From: Klebsiella oxytoca NBRC 105695
GTDB taxonomy: Bacteria; Pseudomonadota; Gammaproteobacteria; Enterobacterales; Enterobacteriaceae
Assembly: GCF_001598695.1 (NCBI RefSeq)
Contig: NZ_BCZK01000001.1
Location: 372,001 to 436,000 of the forward strand
DNA length: 64,000 nucleotides
Direction of reading: 5' to 3'
The notes under the pieces are model-generated. The model was not told where the DNA came from and searched no databases. It was given only the letters and a program-made list of their open reading frames with translations. Below are positions 49,621 through 58,137 of this stretch, piece after piece (position 1 is the stretch's first letter; each line of letters opens with the position of its first letter). The translations under genes and the position numbers were made by a program.

Positions 49621-50589
49621 TTATTTCACCTTGGCGATCAGATCCATCATTTTCAGTTTCTGGTCGGTGGAAACTTTGCGGGCTTCCAGTTCGATACCGC
49701 GGGCGTTCAGCTTTTTGAACGCTTCGATATCTTTTTCATCGACCGAAATGGCGTTGTTCACCTGCGTTTTGCCCTGACGGAAAGCCATACCGCCGATGTT
49801 GACGCTGGTGATTTTCACGCCGCCTTCAACCACGCGCTCAACGTCCGTTGGGTTAGTGAACAGCAGCATAATGCGCTCGCCTGCGTATTTGGGGTTGTTA
49901 TAGACGCGGATCATTTTCGCGACGTCTACAACGTGGGCGGTAACGCCCGGAGGTGCAACCTGAGTCAGCAGCGTTTTACGTACCGTATCCGCCGCAACTT
50001 CGTCGCTGACGACGATAATGCGGGAAACGTTGGTTTCTTTAGTCCAGCGGGTGGCGACCTGCCCGTGGATTAAACGGTCATCGATACGCGCAAGCCCGAT
50101 AACCATGTAGTCGTTTGGACCCATTGGTTTCAGCGGCGCAGCCGCTTTCGGTGCAGCAGCCTGAACCGGAGCAGGGGCGGCCTTTTCCACCGGCTTCGCT
50201 TTCAGGGCCTTCACGCCTTCGCGACCGGTTTCCACCGCCAGGGCAACCAGCTCATCGAACGACGGGTTATCGTCGCGCGCCATCAGCGTTTCGACCAGCA
50301 TCGGGATATTAACGCCCGCGATGACTTCATAATGTTCTTTATCGACGACAATGCGGCTGGCAGCGTTAAACGGGCTGCCTCCCCATGTATCGACGAGAAA
50401 TAACACGCCTTTTGCTGTATCCAGCTTTGCCAACTGAGCGTTGTACTTCTCGATCAACGTTTCTGCGTTTTCGCCAGGAACGAAATCGATCCAGCCAACG
50501 TTTTCCTGTTCGCCCAGCAGCATTTCTGCCGTTTTTAACAGCTGTTCTGCAGCCCAACCATGTGTGCCTATTACAATAGCAATCGTCAC
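49621..50589 (-). CDS. manX: Mannose PTS enzyme IIAB (ManX)
   Basis: 322 residues. The IIA domain (1-130) has phospho-His10 in VIGTHGW; an Ala/Pro-rich hinge (about 133-157) leads to the IIB domain with phospho-His175 in DDRLIHGQVATRW. Phosphate flows HPr to IIA to IIB to the sugar. First gene of manXYZ, downstream of CRP- and Mlc-like sites. Confidence 0.97.
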   Translation of the reverse strand: MTIAIVIGTHGWAAEQLLKTAEMLLGEQENVGWIDFVPGENAETLIEKYNAQLAKLDTAKGVLFLVDTWGGSPFNAASRIVVDKEHYEVIAGVNIPMLVETLMARDDNPSFDELVALAVETGREGVKALKAKPVEKAAPAPVQAAAPKAAAPLKPMGPNDYMVIGLARIDDRLIHGQVATRWTKETNVSRIIVVSDEVAADTVRKTLLTQVAPPGVTAHVVDVAKMIRVYNNPKYAGERIMLLFTNPTDVERVVEGGVKITSVNIGGMAFRQGKTQVNNAISVDEKDIEAFKKLNARGIELEARKVSTDQKLKMMDLIAKVK

Positions 50590-50733
50590 TTGCTACCTCC
50601 TTTATAATCGTGAATGCATCATCTGTTGTGATACATCCTGAATCACTCTTGCGAACAAAATCGATTCAGTAAGGGTGTAAGATATAAAGTAATTACTACA
50701 GCGAATTATTTTAGACAGTGAAAAAATAATTAA

Positions 50734-50749
50734 TGTGATGAAGCTCCGC
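50734..50749. promoter_or_regulatory. Weak CRP-like site upstream of manX
   Basis: TGTGATGAAGCTCCGC has one perfect half-site (TGTGA) and a poor second half of the CRP consensus. manXYZ is CRP-activated in E. coli. Confidence 0.3.
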
Positions 50750-50768
50750 TAATTTTGCATCGGTTGGT

Positions 50769-50793
50769 AATTATTTTGCAGCGCAAAAAATAG
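50769..50793. promoter_or_regulatory. Mlc-like operator upstream of manX
   Basis: AATTATTTTGC-AGC-GCAAAAAATAG is an imperfect palindrome resembling Mlc operators (TTTTCG...CGAAAA type). manX is a known Mlc target. The rest of the 50590-50898 gap is AT-rich promoter sequence for divergent man and yoaLE. Confidence 0.5.
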
Positions 50794-50898
50794 TCTTAGC
50801 TATTGCAAAGACAGGTAAATTTTTTCCAATATTGCTCTATATTTTGCTATGTTTACGTTCCGTTTAATCACTCAGGAGTATAGGGCATAGCCCGCTAT

Positions 50899-51048
50899 AT
50901 GGATCGTCACCGACGCCTTTTCACCTTCCGGCATTCGTCTGCCGCCATCACCTGCTACGTTTTTTCACCAGCAACAAGTGTCTCGTCTGTGCATGACACA
51001 GCGATGACTACGCCTGTCGTTAACTGGAGCTGCTCATGGAATTCTTAA
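50899..51048 (+). CDS. yoaL: YoaL-type leader frame overlapping yoaE
   Basis: 49 codons from ATG 50899 to TAA 51048, starting [10 protein letters not shown] and ending [10 protein letters not shown]. It overlaps the yoaE start by 13 bases in another frame. E. coli has a small gene yoaL in this place, translationally coupled to yoaE, and the C-terminal residues resemble what I recall of it. The ribosome site is unclear (AGGAG is 23 bases upstream). It may act through coupling rather than as a protein. Confidence 0.55.
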   Translation: MDRHRRLFTFRHSSAAITCYVFSPATSVSSVHDTAMTTPVVNWSCSWNS

Positions 51049-52595
51049 TGGATCCCTCTATTTGGGCCGGTTTGCTGACGCTTGTCGTCCTTGAAATCGT
51101 ATTGGGTATCGACAACCTGGTATTTATCGCCATCCTTGCCGACAAGCTGCCGCCAAAGCAGCGGGATAAGGCGCGCCTGATCGGCCTTTCGCTGGCGCTG
51201 TTTATGCGCCTGGGTCTGCTGTCGGTCATTTCGTGGATGGTGACGCTCACTAAACCGCTTTTCAGCGTTGCCGATTTCTCGTTTTCCGGACGCGACCTGA
51301 TCATGCTGCTCGGCGGGATATTCCTGCTGTTTAAGGCGACCACTGAACTTCATGAACGGCTGGAGAACCGCCAGCATGACTCCGGTCATGGTAAAGGTTA
51401 TGCCAGCTTCTGGGTGGTTGTACTGCAAATCGTGGTACTGGACGCCGTGTTCTCGCTGGATGCCGTGATTACCGCGGTCGGGATGGTTAACCATCTGCCG
51501 GTAATGATGGCGGCGGTGGTGATTGCGATGGCGGTGATGCTGCTGGCCTCGAAGCCGTTGACTAATTTCGTCAACCAGCATCCGACAGTGGTGGTGCTCT
51601 GCCTGAGCTTCCTGCTGATGATCGGTCTGAGCCTGGTCGCGGAAGGTTTTGGTTTCCATATACCGAAGGGCTACCTGTACGCCGCGATTGGCTTCTCGAT
51701 TACCATCGAGTTCTTTAACCAGATTGCGCGTCGTAACTTTATTCGCCACCAGTCGACGCTGCCTCTGCGCGCGCGTACCGCCGATGCGATTCTGCGTCTG
51801 ATGGGCGGCCGCAAACAGAGCGCTGCGGCACACGATAGCGATAACGCCTCGGTGGTGCCGGTGCCGGAAGGCGCGTTTGCTGAAGAAGAACGCTATATGA
51901 TTAACGGCGTGCTGACCCTGGCCCAGCGTTCGTTGCGCAGCATTATGACCCCGCGTGGGGAAATAAGCTGGGTGAACGCCGAGCAAAGTGAAGAAGAAAT
52001 TCGCCGTCAGCTGCTCTCTTCGCCGCACAGCCTGTTCCCGGTATGTCGCGGCGAGCTGGATGAAATCATTGGTATCGTGCGCGCGAAAGAGATGCTGGTG
52101 GCGCTGGAAGCCGGTGAAAACGTTGCCGCACTGGCGTCGGCTTCGCCGGCGATCGTGGTCCCGGAAACCCTCGACCCGATTAACCTGCTGGGCGTCCTGC
52201 GCCGGGCTCGCGGTAGCTTTGTCATCGTCACCAACGAGTTTGGCGTGGTGCAGGGCCTGGTGACGCCGCTGGACGTACTGGAAGCGATTGCCGGTGAGTT
52301 CCCGGACGCCGACGAAACGCCGGAAATTATCATTGATGGCGACGGCTGGCTGGTGAAAGGTTCAACCGATGTGCATGCCTTGCAGCAGGCGGTAGGCGTC
52401 GACGATCTGGTCGATGAGGACGAAGATATTGCGACGGTTGCCGGGCTGGTCATTGCCGTCAACGGCCATATTCCCCGTCCTGGCGACGTGCTGGAACTGC
52501 TGCCCTTGCAGTTCACCATCGTGGAAGCCAACGACTATCGCGTCGATCTGGTACGCGTCGTCAAGCAGCGCCAGTATAACGACGAAGAAGAGTAA
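51036..52595 (+). CDS. yoaE: TerC/CBS/CorC-domain membrane protein YoaE
   Basis: 519 residues (518 in E. coli). The N-terminal TerC-like membrane domain (about 1-235, seven spans, with [12 protein letters not shown] and [16 protein letters not shown] acidic motifs) is followed by paired CBS domains (about 300-430, [27 protein letters not shown]) and a CorC_HlyC domain. The acidic TerC motifs suggest divalent metal handling; function is not established. Start ATG 51036 after CTGGAGCTGCTC. Confidence 0.94.
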   Translation: MEFLMDPSIWAGLLTLVVLEIVLGIDNLVFIAILADKLPPKQRDKARLIGLSLALFMRLGLLSVISWMVTLTKPLFSVADFSFSGRDLIMLLGGIFLLFKATTELHERLENRQHDSGHGKGYASFWVVVLQIVVLDAVFSLDAVITAVGMVNHLPVMMAAVVIAMAVMLLASKPLTNFVNQHPTVVVLCLSFLLMIGLSLVAEGFGFHIPKGYLYAAIGFSITIEFFNQIARRNFIRHQSTLPLRARTADAILRLMGGRKQSAAAHDSDNASVVPVPEGAFAEEERYMINGVLTLAQRSLRSIMTPRGEISWVNAEQSEEEIRRQLLSSPHSLFPVCRGELDEIIGIVRAKEMLVALEAGENVAALASASPAIVVPETLDPINLLGVLRRARGSFVIVTNEFGVVQGLVTPLDVLEAIAGEFPDADETPEIIIDGDGWLVKGSTDVHALQQAVGVDDLVDEDEDIATVAGLVIAVNGHIPRPGDVLELLPLQFTIVEANDYRVDLVRVVKQRQYNDEEE

Positions 52596-52600
52596 CCTTT

Positions 52601-52634
52601 GTGCCCGTCGGTTTCATGCCGACGGGCTGTTTAT
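52601..52634. terminator. Terminator between yoaE and pdeD
   Basis: GCCCGTCGG (52603-52611) pairs with CCGACGGGC (52619-52627), followed by TGTTTATT. It lies between convergent genes. Confidence 0.7.
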
Positions 52635-54196
52635 TACCGCATTTCCCGACGCTTTTCCGCCGCCAGCCACTGCGGAAAGTCCTCTACCGGCATAGGTCGG
52701 GCATAATAATATCCCTGCAATAAATCGACGCCGTTGTCGCGCAGATAGGCTTCCTGCTCCTGGGTCTCGACGCCTTCCGCCACCATCACTATCTTCAGCC
52801 GATGGGCGAGAGCGATGATCATGTCGGTCACCGTTGCGTTGACGCTATCGACACCAATTGCGCCGATGAAAGACTTATCAATCTTCAACACATCAGGACG
52901 CAGTTTTTCCAGCCAGGAAAGAGAGCTGTTGCCGGTGCCGAAATCGTCGATGGCCAGCTTTACTCCCTTAAAATGGAGATGTTCGGCCATATGGTGATCG
53001 CCATCCTGGAGCACGTCGCGTTCGGTGAGTTCAACCACCAACTGCTGTACTGGATGGGCGCTAAACCAGTAATGATGCAGATCGCGCAGCAGTTCGCCAT
53101 TCGCGAAATGGCGGGCGGCGACGTTAATGCTGATGTGAAACTGTTTATCCTGCGGAAAGAGGGCTAATTTATGGGCCGTTTGCGAAATAACGTAGCGGGT
53201 CAGGGGCAGTATCAGGTTATAACCTTCGGCGATGGGGATAAAGACATCCGGCGAAATAGCGCCTCTGCGCGGGTTATTCCAGCGCAGCAAAATCTCCACG
53301 CCGCAGCATTGCCGGGTGCGTAAGTCCTGCAGGGGCTGGCACCAAAGCGTGAACTCGTGGGCGGCGATTCCAAGGTTAATTTCCCGGGAAAAGCTCATTC
53401 TTCCCGCGGTCGCCAGCCACGCAATACCGGTCATCAACAGGCTGATTATCAGCGCCAGGGGCAGTTCGCCCGGTAGCTCATTGAAGGCGACCGCTGAGGC
53501 GCCCGGCCCGCTGACGCTAATCGTGAAAGGAAATTCCGTCGAATGCTGGCGATAGATGATTTGCTCGCCTGGCAGCGCTTCGTGATCGACCAGCCCGGTG
53601 CCGCTAATAAAGCTTTTTTCACCGACGCTGAGGCCAATTCCGGTAATTAACGCCGATTTTGCATTGAAAATTAACTCGCCCAGCAGCTCGATATTAATCA
53701 CCAGCAGCACGCCGTCGTCACCGCTAAGCGAAGCGGGATACCACTGGATGAGAACCGGCGTTCCCTTGAGCAACGAAGAGTCGTAGCTGAAAGTAAGCAG
53801 CGGGTGACTGGTCGGCAAGGCGGGCTGTAACTGGTGCACCGGAATATTTCGTTGACCAAAAATACTGGAGCAGTACAGCTGTTTCGACTGCACCAGGGCG
53901 ATGGATCGCACCGTCTGTAGCGACGCCGCCAGCTTACGTAACGTGAGATGAATTTCCTGACAGGGCTGGTTTACCAGGTGCAGCAGGGGTGCGTGCTGTG
54001 CCGCCAGAGGCCGCAGGATATTATCCATGGCGGTCACCATTTTATTGGTGCTGATCTGGACGCGCTGCTGATTTAGGCTACGCTGCGAAATAAATCGTAT
54101 TACTAACGTCGTCGTTAGCGTAAGTAGCGTGACCAGCAAGCAAACCAGAATGCGTTTCCTGCGATAGGTTGTGATAACTTTTTGTGCAGTCTGCAT
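52634..54196 (-). CDS. pdeD: CSS-motif cyclic-di-GMP phosphodiesterase (PdeD-like)
   Basis: 520 residues. Two membrane spans (about 16-36 and 245-263) bracket a periplasmic CSS domain whose redox motif is YCSSIFG. The C-terminal EAL domain has EILLRW, NVAARHF, DDFGTGNSSLSWL, KIDKSF, EGVET and GYYYARP, so the catalytic residues appear intact. It hydrolyses c-di-GMP, favouring motility over adhesion, with activity tied to periplasmic thiol state. Same site (yoaE-sdaA) as E. coli YoaD/PdeD. Confidence 0.9.
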   Translation of the reverse strand: MQTAQKVITTYRRKRILVCLLVTLLTLTTTLVIRFISQRSLNQQRVQISTNKMVTAMDNILRPLAAQHAPLLHLVNQPCQEIHLTLRKLAASLQTVRSIALVQSKQLYCSSIFGQRNIPVHQLQPALPTSHPLLTFSYDSSLLKGTPVLIQWYPASLSGDDGVLLVINIELLGELIFNAKSALITGIGLSVGEKSFISGTGLVDHEALPGEQIIYRQHSTEFPFTISVSGPGASAVAFNELPGELPLALIISLLMTGIAWLATAGRMSFSREINLGIAAHEFTLWCQPLQDLRTRQCCGVEILLRWNNPRRGAISPDVFIPIAEGYNLILPLTRYVISQTAHKLALFPQDKQFHISINVAARHFANGELLRDLHHYWFSAHPVQQLVVELTERDVLQDGDHHMAEHLHFKGVKLAIDDFGTGNSSLSWLEKLRPDVLKIDKSFIGAIGVDSVNATVTDMIIALAHRLKIVMVAEGVETQEQEAYLRDNGVDLLQGYYYARPMPVEDFPQWLAAEKRREMR

Positions 54197-54285
54197 GCGC
54201 GACGCCCTGTCGGCTAAAAGTGTTAATGAGAGTAACAGCCGTTATAGAGCAAGTGTAGTGGGCGCAGATAATATCGAGAGGAAAA

Positions 54286-54318
54286 AGAAGAATGCGCCCG
54301 TGGGCGCATTCTGTTGAG
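54286..54318 (-). terminator. Terminator after sdaA
   Basis: GAATGCGCCC (54290-54299) pairs with GGGCGCATTC (54302-54311); on the minus strand the stem is followed by TTCTTTTTCC. Confidence 0.8.
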
Positions 54319-54324
54319 CAATGA

Positions 54325-55689
54325 TTAGTCGCACTGAACTTTGATTGCCAGGCCGCCGCGCGACGTTTCCCGGTATTTGGCGTTCATGTCCTTACCGGTC
54401 TCATACATCGTCTCAATGACTTTATCCAGCGACACGCGCGGTTCGCTGGTGCGGCGCATGGCCATCCGACTGGCGTTGATGGCTTTGACGGAAGCGATGG
54501 CGTTACGTTCAATGCACGGTACCTGCACCTGGCCGGCCACCGGATCGCAGGTGAGACCAAGGTTGTGTTCCATGCCGATTTCCGCCGCCACGCAGACCTG
54601 CTCGGGGCTGGCGCCAAGGATTTCCGCCAGACCTGCAGCGGCCATCGAGCAGGCCACGCCGACTTCGCCCTGGCAGCCGACCTCAGCGCCGGAAATGGAA
54701 GCGTTCATTTTATACAACGTACCGATAGCGCCAGATGCAAGGAAGTAACGAATATAGATATCCGGGCTGACGGACTCGATAAAGTGGTCATAGTAAGCCA
54801 GTACCGCCGGCACGATGCCGCAGGCGCCGTTAGTCGGTGCCGTGACCACGCGGCCACCAGCGGCGTTTTCTTCATTGACCGCCAGCGCGAACATATTGAC
54901 CCAGTCCACCACGTTCATCGGGTCGCTGGAGAGCTTATCGCTGGCAACCAGCATCCGCCGCAGCGCCGAGGCGCGACGAGGCACGCGCAGCGGGCCAGGC
55001 AGTACGCCTTCGGTGTTCATGCCGCGGTCGATGCAGGCGCGCATGGTCTGCCAGATATTAGCAAAATAGTCTTCAATCTCTTTTTTGCTGTGCAGAGCCA
55101 GCTCGTTCTGCATCACCATGCCGGACAGCGACATGCCGGTCTCTTTGCAGTAGCCCAGCATCTCCTGGGCGGATTTGAACGGGTAGGGTACGGAAAGTTC
55201 GCTGGCGCTCTCTTTGCCGAAATGCTCTTCATCGACGATAAAACCGCCGCCGATGGAGTAATAGGTTTTGCTGTAGATTTCTTTCTCGCCAGCCCAGGCA
55301 TGAATGGTCATCCCGTTTTCATGCAGCGGCAGGTTGTCGCTACGAAAACGCATGCCGTCATTCTGCGGGAAATCGACCTCATGCTGCCCCTGCGCCAGCA
55401 GCAGGCGTCCGCGCGTTTCAACGTCGCGAATAAATGCCGGTATCGCGTCAATATCGACCGTATCGGGCTGATTGCCCGCCAGTCCCATAATAATAGCGAT
55501 ATCCGTATGGTGGCCTTTGCCGGTTAATGACAGTGAGCCGTAGACGTCAACCGCCACGCGCGTCACTGTATTAAGCAATCCCTTTTCGACCAGGTCATCG
55601 ACGAACTGTTTACCGGCCTTCATCGGCCCTACAGTGTGGGAAGATGAGGGGCCGATCCCCACCTTGAACATGTCGAATATACTAATCAC
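54325..55689 (-). CDS. sdaA: L-serine deaminase I
   Basis: 454 residues, the E. coli length. Oxygen-sensitive [4Fe-4S] enzyme converting L-serine to pyruvate and ammonia. Cys ligands are in [16 protein letters not shown] and [16 protein letters not shown]; the N terminus begins [23 protein letters not shown] as in all members. Single gene with its own terminator. Confidence 0.98.
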   Translation of the reverse strand: MISIFDMFKVGIGPSSSHTVGPMKAGKQFVDDLVEKGLLNTVTRVAVDVYGSLSLTGKGHHTDIAIIMGLAGNQPDTVDIDAIPAFIRDVETRGRLLLAQGQHEVDFPQNDGMRFRSDNLPLHENGMTIHAWAGEKEIYSKTYYSIGGGFIVDEEHFGKESASELSVPYPFKSAQEMLGYCKETGMSLSGMVMQNELALHSKKEIEDYFANIWQTMRACIDRGMNTEGVLPGPLRVPRRASALRRMLVASDKLSSDPMNVVDWVNMFALAVNEENAAGGRVVTAPTNGACGIVPAVLAYYDHFIESVSPDIYIRYFLASGAIGTLYKMNASISGAEVGCQGEVGVACSMAAAGLAEILGASPEQVCVAAEIGMEHNLGLTCDPVAGQVQVPCIERNAIASVKAINASRMAMRRTSEPRVSLDKVIETMYETGKDMNAKYRETSRGGLAIKVQCD

Positions 55690-55844
55690 GCTAACACTCC
55701 TGACAGGGTTGTCGCGGGTGCGACAACGATGTAATCACTGCGCATAGTGTAAGAGGGAACCGGGCCATCAGCTTATGTATTCACATGAATTAAACTAATG
55801 GATAACCGCGGATTTACTAATGCTGTGAACCCGCGCTATTAAGT

Positions 55845-55909
55845 ATATACCCTGGAAAATTCGAGTTGCAGGAAAGCTAGCGTACACGCAACCTGAAGTA
55901 TGGCGGGTA
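55845..55909. repeat. Degenerate enterobacterial intergenic palindrome
   Basis: TATACCC...ATTCGAGTTGCAGGAA at the left and CGCAACCTGAAGTATGGCGGGTA at the right form an imperfect inverted repeat (TTC-GTTGC / GCAAC-GAA). The left and right ends resemble a longer repeat family common between enteric genes; the middle here is short, so this is probably a deleted copy. It lies between sdaA and nudL. Confidence 0.55.
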
Positions 55910-55912
55910 GCG

Positions 55913-56491
55913 CTAAGGACGAGCGCCTATCTGCAGCGCCAGCTCGCGAATAATACCGGCGGTCATTCCCCAGACAAAATAATGCTGGTACCAGGATAGC
56001 CAGACGCGATGCGAATTGCCGCGGCGATGGATATCCAGCGGGTGATAGCGTCCCAGCCGCAGCGCTTCGGCCAGCGGCATTTCGAAGACCGCAGCGACTT
56101 CATCCTGGCTGGCATGATAGTGCAGGTCAGGTGGAATAATCCCTACCACCGGAGTGACCTGAAAGCCGGTGACGCTATCCACCGGCGGCAGAACGCCGAT
56201 GACCTCAACCGACTCTGGCGGGATCGCGACCTCTTCCTGCGCCTCGCGCAGCGCGGCGGCGATCAGCGTCGCATCGCTGTTATCTACCGCGCCGCCGGGG
56301 AAAGCGACCTGACCCGCGTGCTTGCGCATCAGCGGCGAACGCTGGGTTAGCAGCAGCCCAGGCTGCGGGCGACGTACAATCGGGACCAGTACCGCAGCCT
56401 GACGCTGGTTAAGCGCGCTGCGCGTGGGCTGCGGGCGCAGAAGCTGAAAACGCGAAAGGAAATCGTCAAGTTCGATGGCGCTGTCCGCCAT
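55913..56491 (-). CDS. nudL: Nudix CoA pyrophosphatase NudL
   Basis: 192 residues as in E. coli YeaB. The Nudix box appears as [25 protein letters not shown], and the UPF0035 pattern [28 protein letters not shown] precedes it. Predicted to cleave CoA or related nucleotides. It follows pabB by 3 bp and shares its transcript. Confidence 0.93.
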   Translation of the reverse strand: MADSAIELDDFLSRFQLLRPQPTRSALNQRQAAVLVPIVRRPQPGLLLTQRSPLMRKHAGQVAFPGGAVDNSDATLIAAALREAQEEVAIPPESVEVIGVLPPVDSVTGFQVTPVVGIIPPDLHYHASQDEVAAVFEMPLAEALRLGRYHPLDIHRRGNSHRVWLSWYQHYFVWGMTAGIIRELALQIGARP

Positions 56492-56494
56492 GTG

Positions 56495-57850
56495 CTAGCT
56501 CTCCAGTTGCTGCAGGATACGATTAACTTTATCAAAAGTTTCCTGATATTCCGCTGCTTCATCGCTATCGGCGACAATCCCGCCTCCGGCGGAGCAGTAA
56601 AGCTGCCCCTGCCAGGCCGTCAGCGTACGGATGGTAATGCTGGTATCCATATTGCCGCAGAAGCTGAGATATCCGATGCTGCCGCACCACGCATTGCGCC
56701 GCTGCGGCTCCAGCTCATCAATGATCTCCATCGCTCTGACCTTCGGCGCGCCGGTAATTGAGCCACCGGGAAAGGCCGCGCGCAGCAGGTCGGCGGCGTG
56801 CAGATGGGAAGGCAATCTGGCGGTCACGGTGCTCACCAGGTGATGCACGGCAGGGAAGGGCTCCACCACAAACAGTTCGGGCACCCGGACGCTACCGGGA
56901 GCGGCAACCCGGCCAATATCGTTGCGCATTAAATCGACGATCATCAGGTTTTCGGCGCGGTCTTTTGGCGAGTTCGCCAGCTTTTGCGCCTGCAGCGCGT
57001 CCTGCTCAGGGTCGGTCAGCCGGGGGAGCGTCCCCTTAATCGGCCTGGTTTGAATTTCGCCTTGCCGGAGCTGAATAAAGCGCTCGGGCGACAGGCTTAA
57101 TACTGCCCCTTCATCCAGGCGAATAAAGGCGCTGAACGGCGCGCGATTGGCGCGGTTAAGCTGACGGAAGGCCTGCCACTCATCCCCACGATAGCTTGCC
57201 GTAAACCGCTGCGCCAGGTTGACCTGATAGCAGTCGCCGCTGTGCAGCCAGGCCTGGATCTGGCGAAACTTCTCGCCATACTCTTCGCGGCTCATATTTG
57301 AGCGCCACGCTGAGGTCAGGGTAAAGGTTTCGGCGACAGGCTCAGCCTGTGCTTCCAGCCACGCCAGGCGCGCCTGCGGATCGTCATAGCTGAATAACGA
57401 CACCTCCCGACGCTGGTGATCGACGATCAATGCCCAGTCGTAGATCCCCACCGCCATATCCGGCAGCGCGATATCCGCATCCGCTCGTGACGGCAGAGAT
57501 TCAAAGCGGCGGCCCAGATCGTAGCCGAACAGCCCCAGCGCGCCGCCGAGAAACGGCAGATGCGGATGAGGCTGCGGATGCAGGTTGAAGCGCGCCAGCT
57601 GCTGATGCACGAGCGTGAGCGGATCGGCGTCAGAGGTGATGACGGTTTCCCCCTCGTTGATGACGGTCGTTTGACCACGCGTTACCAGCGTGGCGCGCGG
57701 CTGGGCGACAACAATATCAAAACGATTATGCGGATGTTCGGCAAAGCCGGAATGCAGCAGCATCGCCCAGGGCCGGGAACTTAAGGAGCTAAAATAGTAT
57801 TCAGCGGCATCCGGACGCCAGGGCAGGGAAATCATAGCGGGGGACAACAT
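56495..57850 (-). CDS. pabB: Aminodeoxychorismate synthase component I
   Basis: Makes 4-amino-4-deoxychorismate from chorismate with PabA, for folate. 451 residues from ATG 57850 (MLSPAMISLPWR); a TTG at 57862 would add four residues and aligns slightly better with E. coli MKTLSPA, so the start is unsettled. Chorismate-binding motifs: RPIKGT (active-site Lys), KDRAENLMIVDLMRNDIG, GGSITGAPKVRAM and the C-terminal AGGGIVADS. Followed by nudL. Confidence 0.95.
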   Translation of the reverse strand: MLSPAMISLPWRPDAAEYYFSSLSSRPWAMLLHSGFAEHPHNRFDIVVAQPRATLVTRGQTTVINEGETVITSDADPLTLVHQQLARFNLHPQPHPHLPFLGGALGLFGYDLGRRFESLPSRADADIALPDMAVGIYDWALIVDHQRREVSLFSYDDPQARLAWLEAQAEPVAETFTLTSAWRSNMSREEYGEKFRQIQAWLHSGDCYQVNLAQRFTASYRGDEWQAFRQLNRANRAPFSAFIRLDEGAVLSLSPERFIQLRQGEIQTRPIKGTLPRLTDPEQDALQAQKLANSPKDRAENLMIVDLMRNDIGRVAAPGSVRVPELFVVEPFPAVHHLVSTVTARLPSHLHAADLLRAAFPGGSITGAPKVRAMEIIDELEPQRRNAWCGSIGYLSFCGNMDTSITIRTLTAWQGQLYCSAGGGIVADSDEAAEYQETFDKVNRILQQLES

Positions 57851-57940
57851 CGTCTTCTTCAATCCTGATCGTTACCGCCCGCTGGTATACGAGAGGACGG
57901 CGTGAAATAATTACGCCCCACAATGTAGCAGGAGTCAGTC

Positions 57941-58120
57941 ATGTTTGCAGGTTTACCTTCGCTGAGCCACGAGCAACAGCAAAAAGCAGTGGAAAGAATT
58001 CAGGAGCTGATGTCCCAGGGCATGAGCAGCGGCCAGGCTATTGCTTTAGTGGCCGATGAACTGCGCGCCTCCCATACCGGCGATCGGATTGTGGCGCGCT
58101 TTGAGGATGAAGACGAGTAA
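57941..58120 (+). CDS. yoaH: Conserved small protein YoaH
   Basis: 59 residues ([20 protein letters not shown] ... RFEDEDE), UPF0181 family, almost the same as E. coli YoaH. Helical, acidic C terminus, function unknown. Divergent from pabB and convergent with the lyase gene 17 bp downstream. The following genes differ from E. coli, so this marks the edge of conserved order. Confidence 0.95.
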
Positions 58121-58137
58121 ACTCCCTCCAGTTGAGA

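Noticed and set aside
54565-55527. 320-codon plus-strand frame opposite sdaA
   Set aside because: Shadow frame of sdaA, with His/Arg/Gln-rich composition and no motif.
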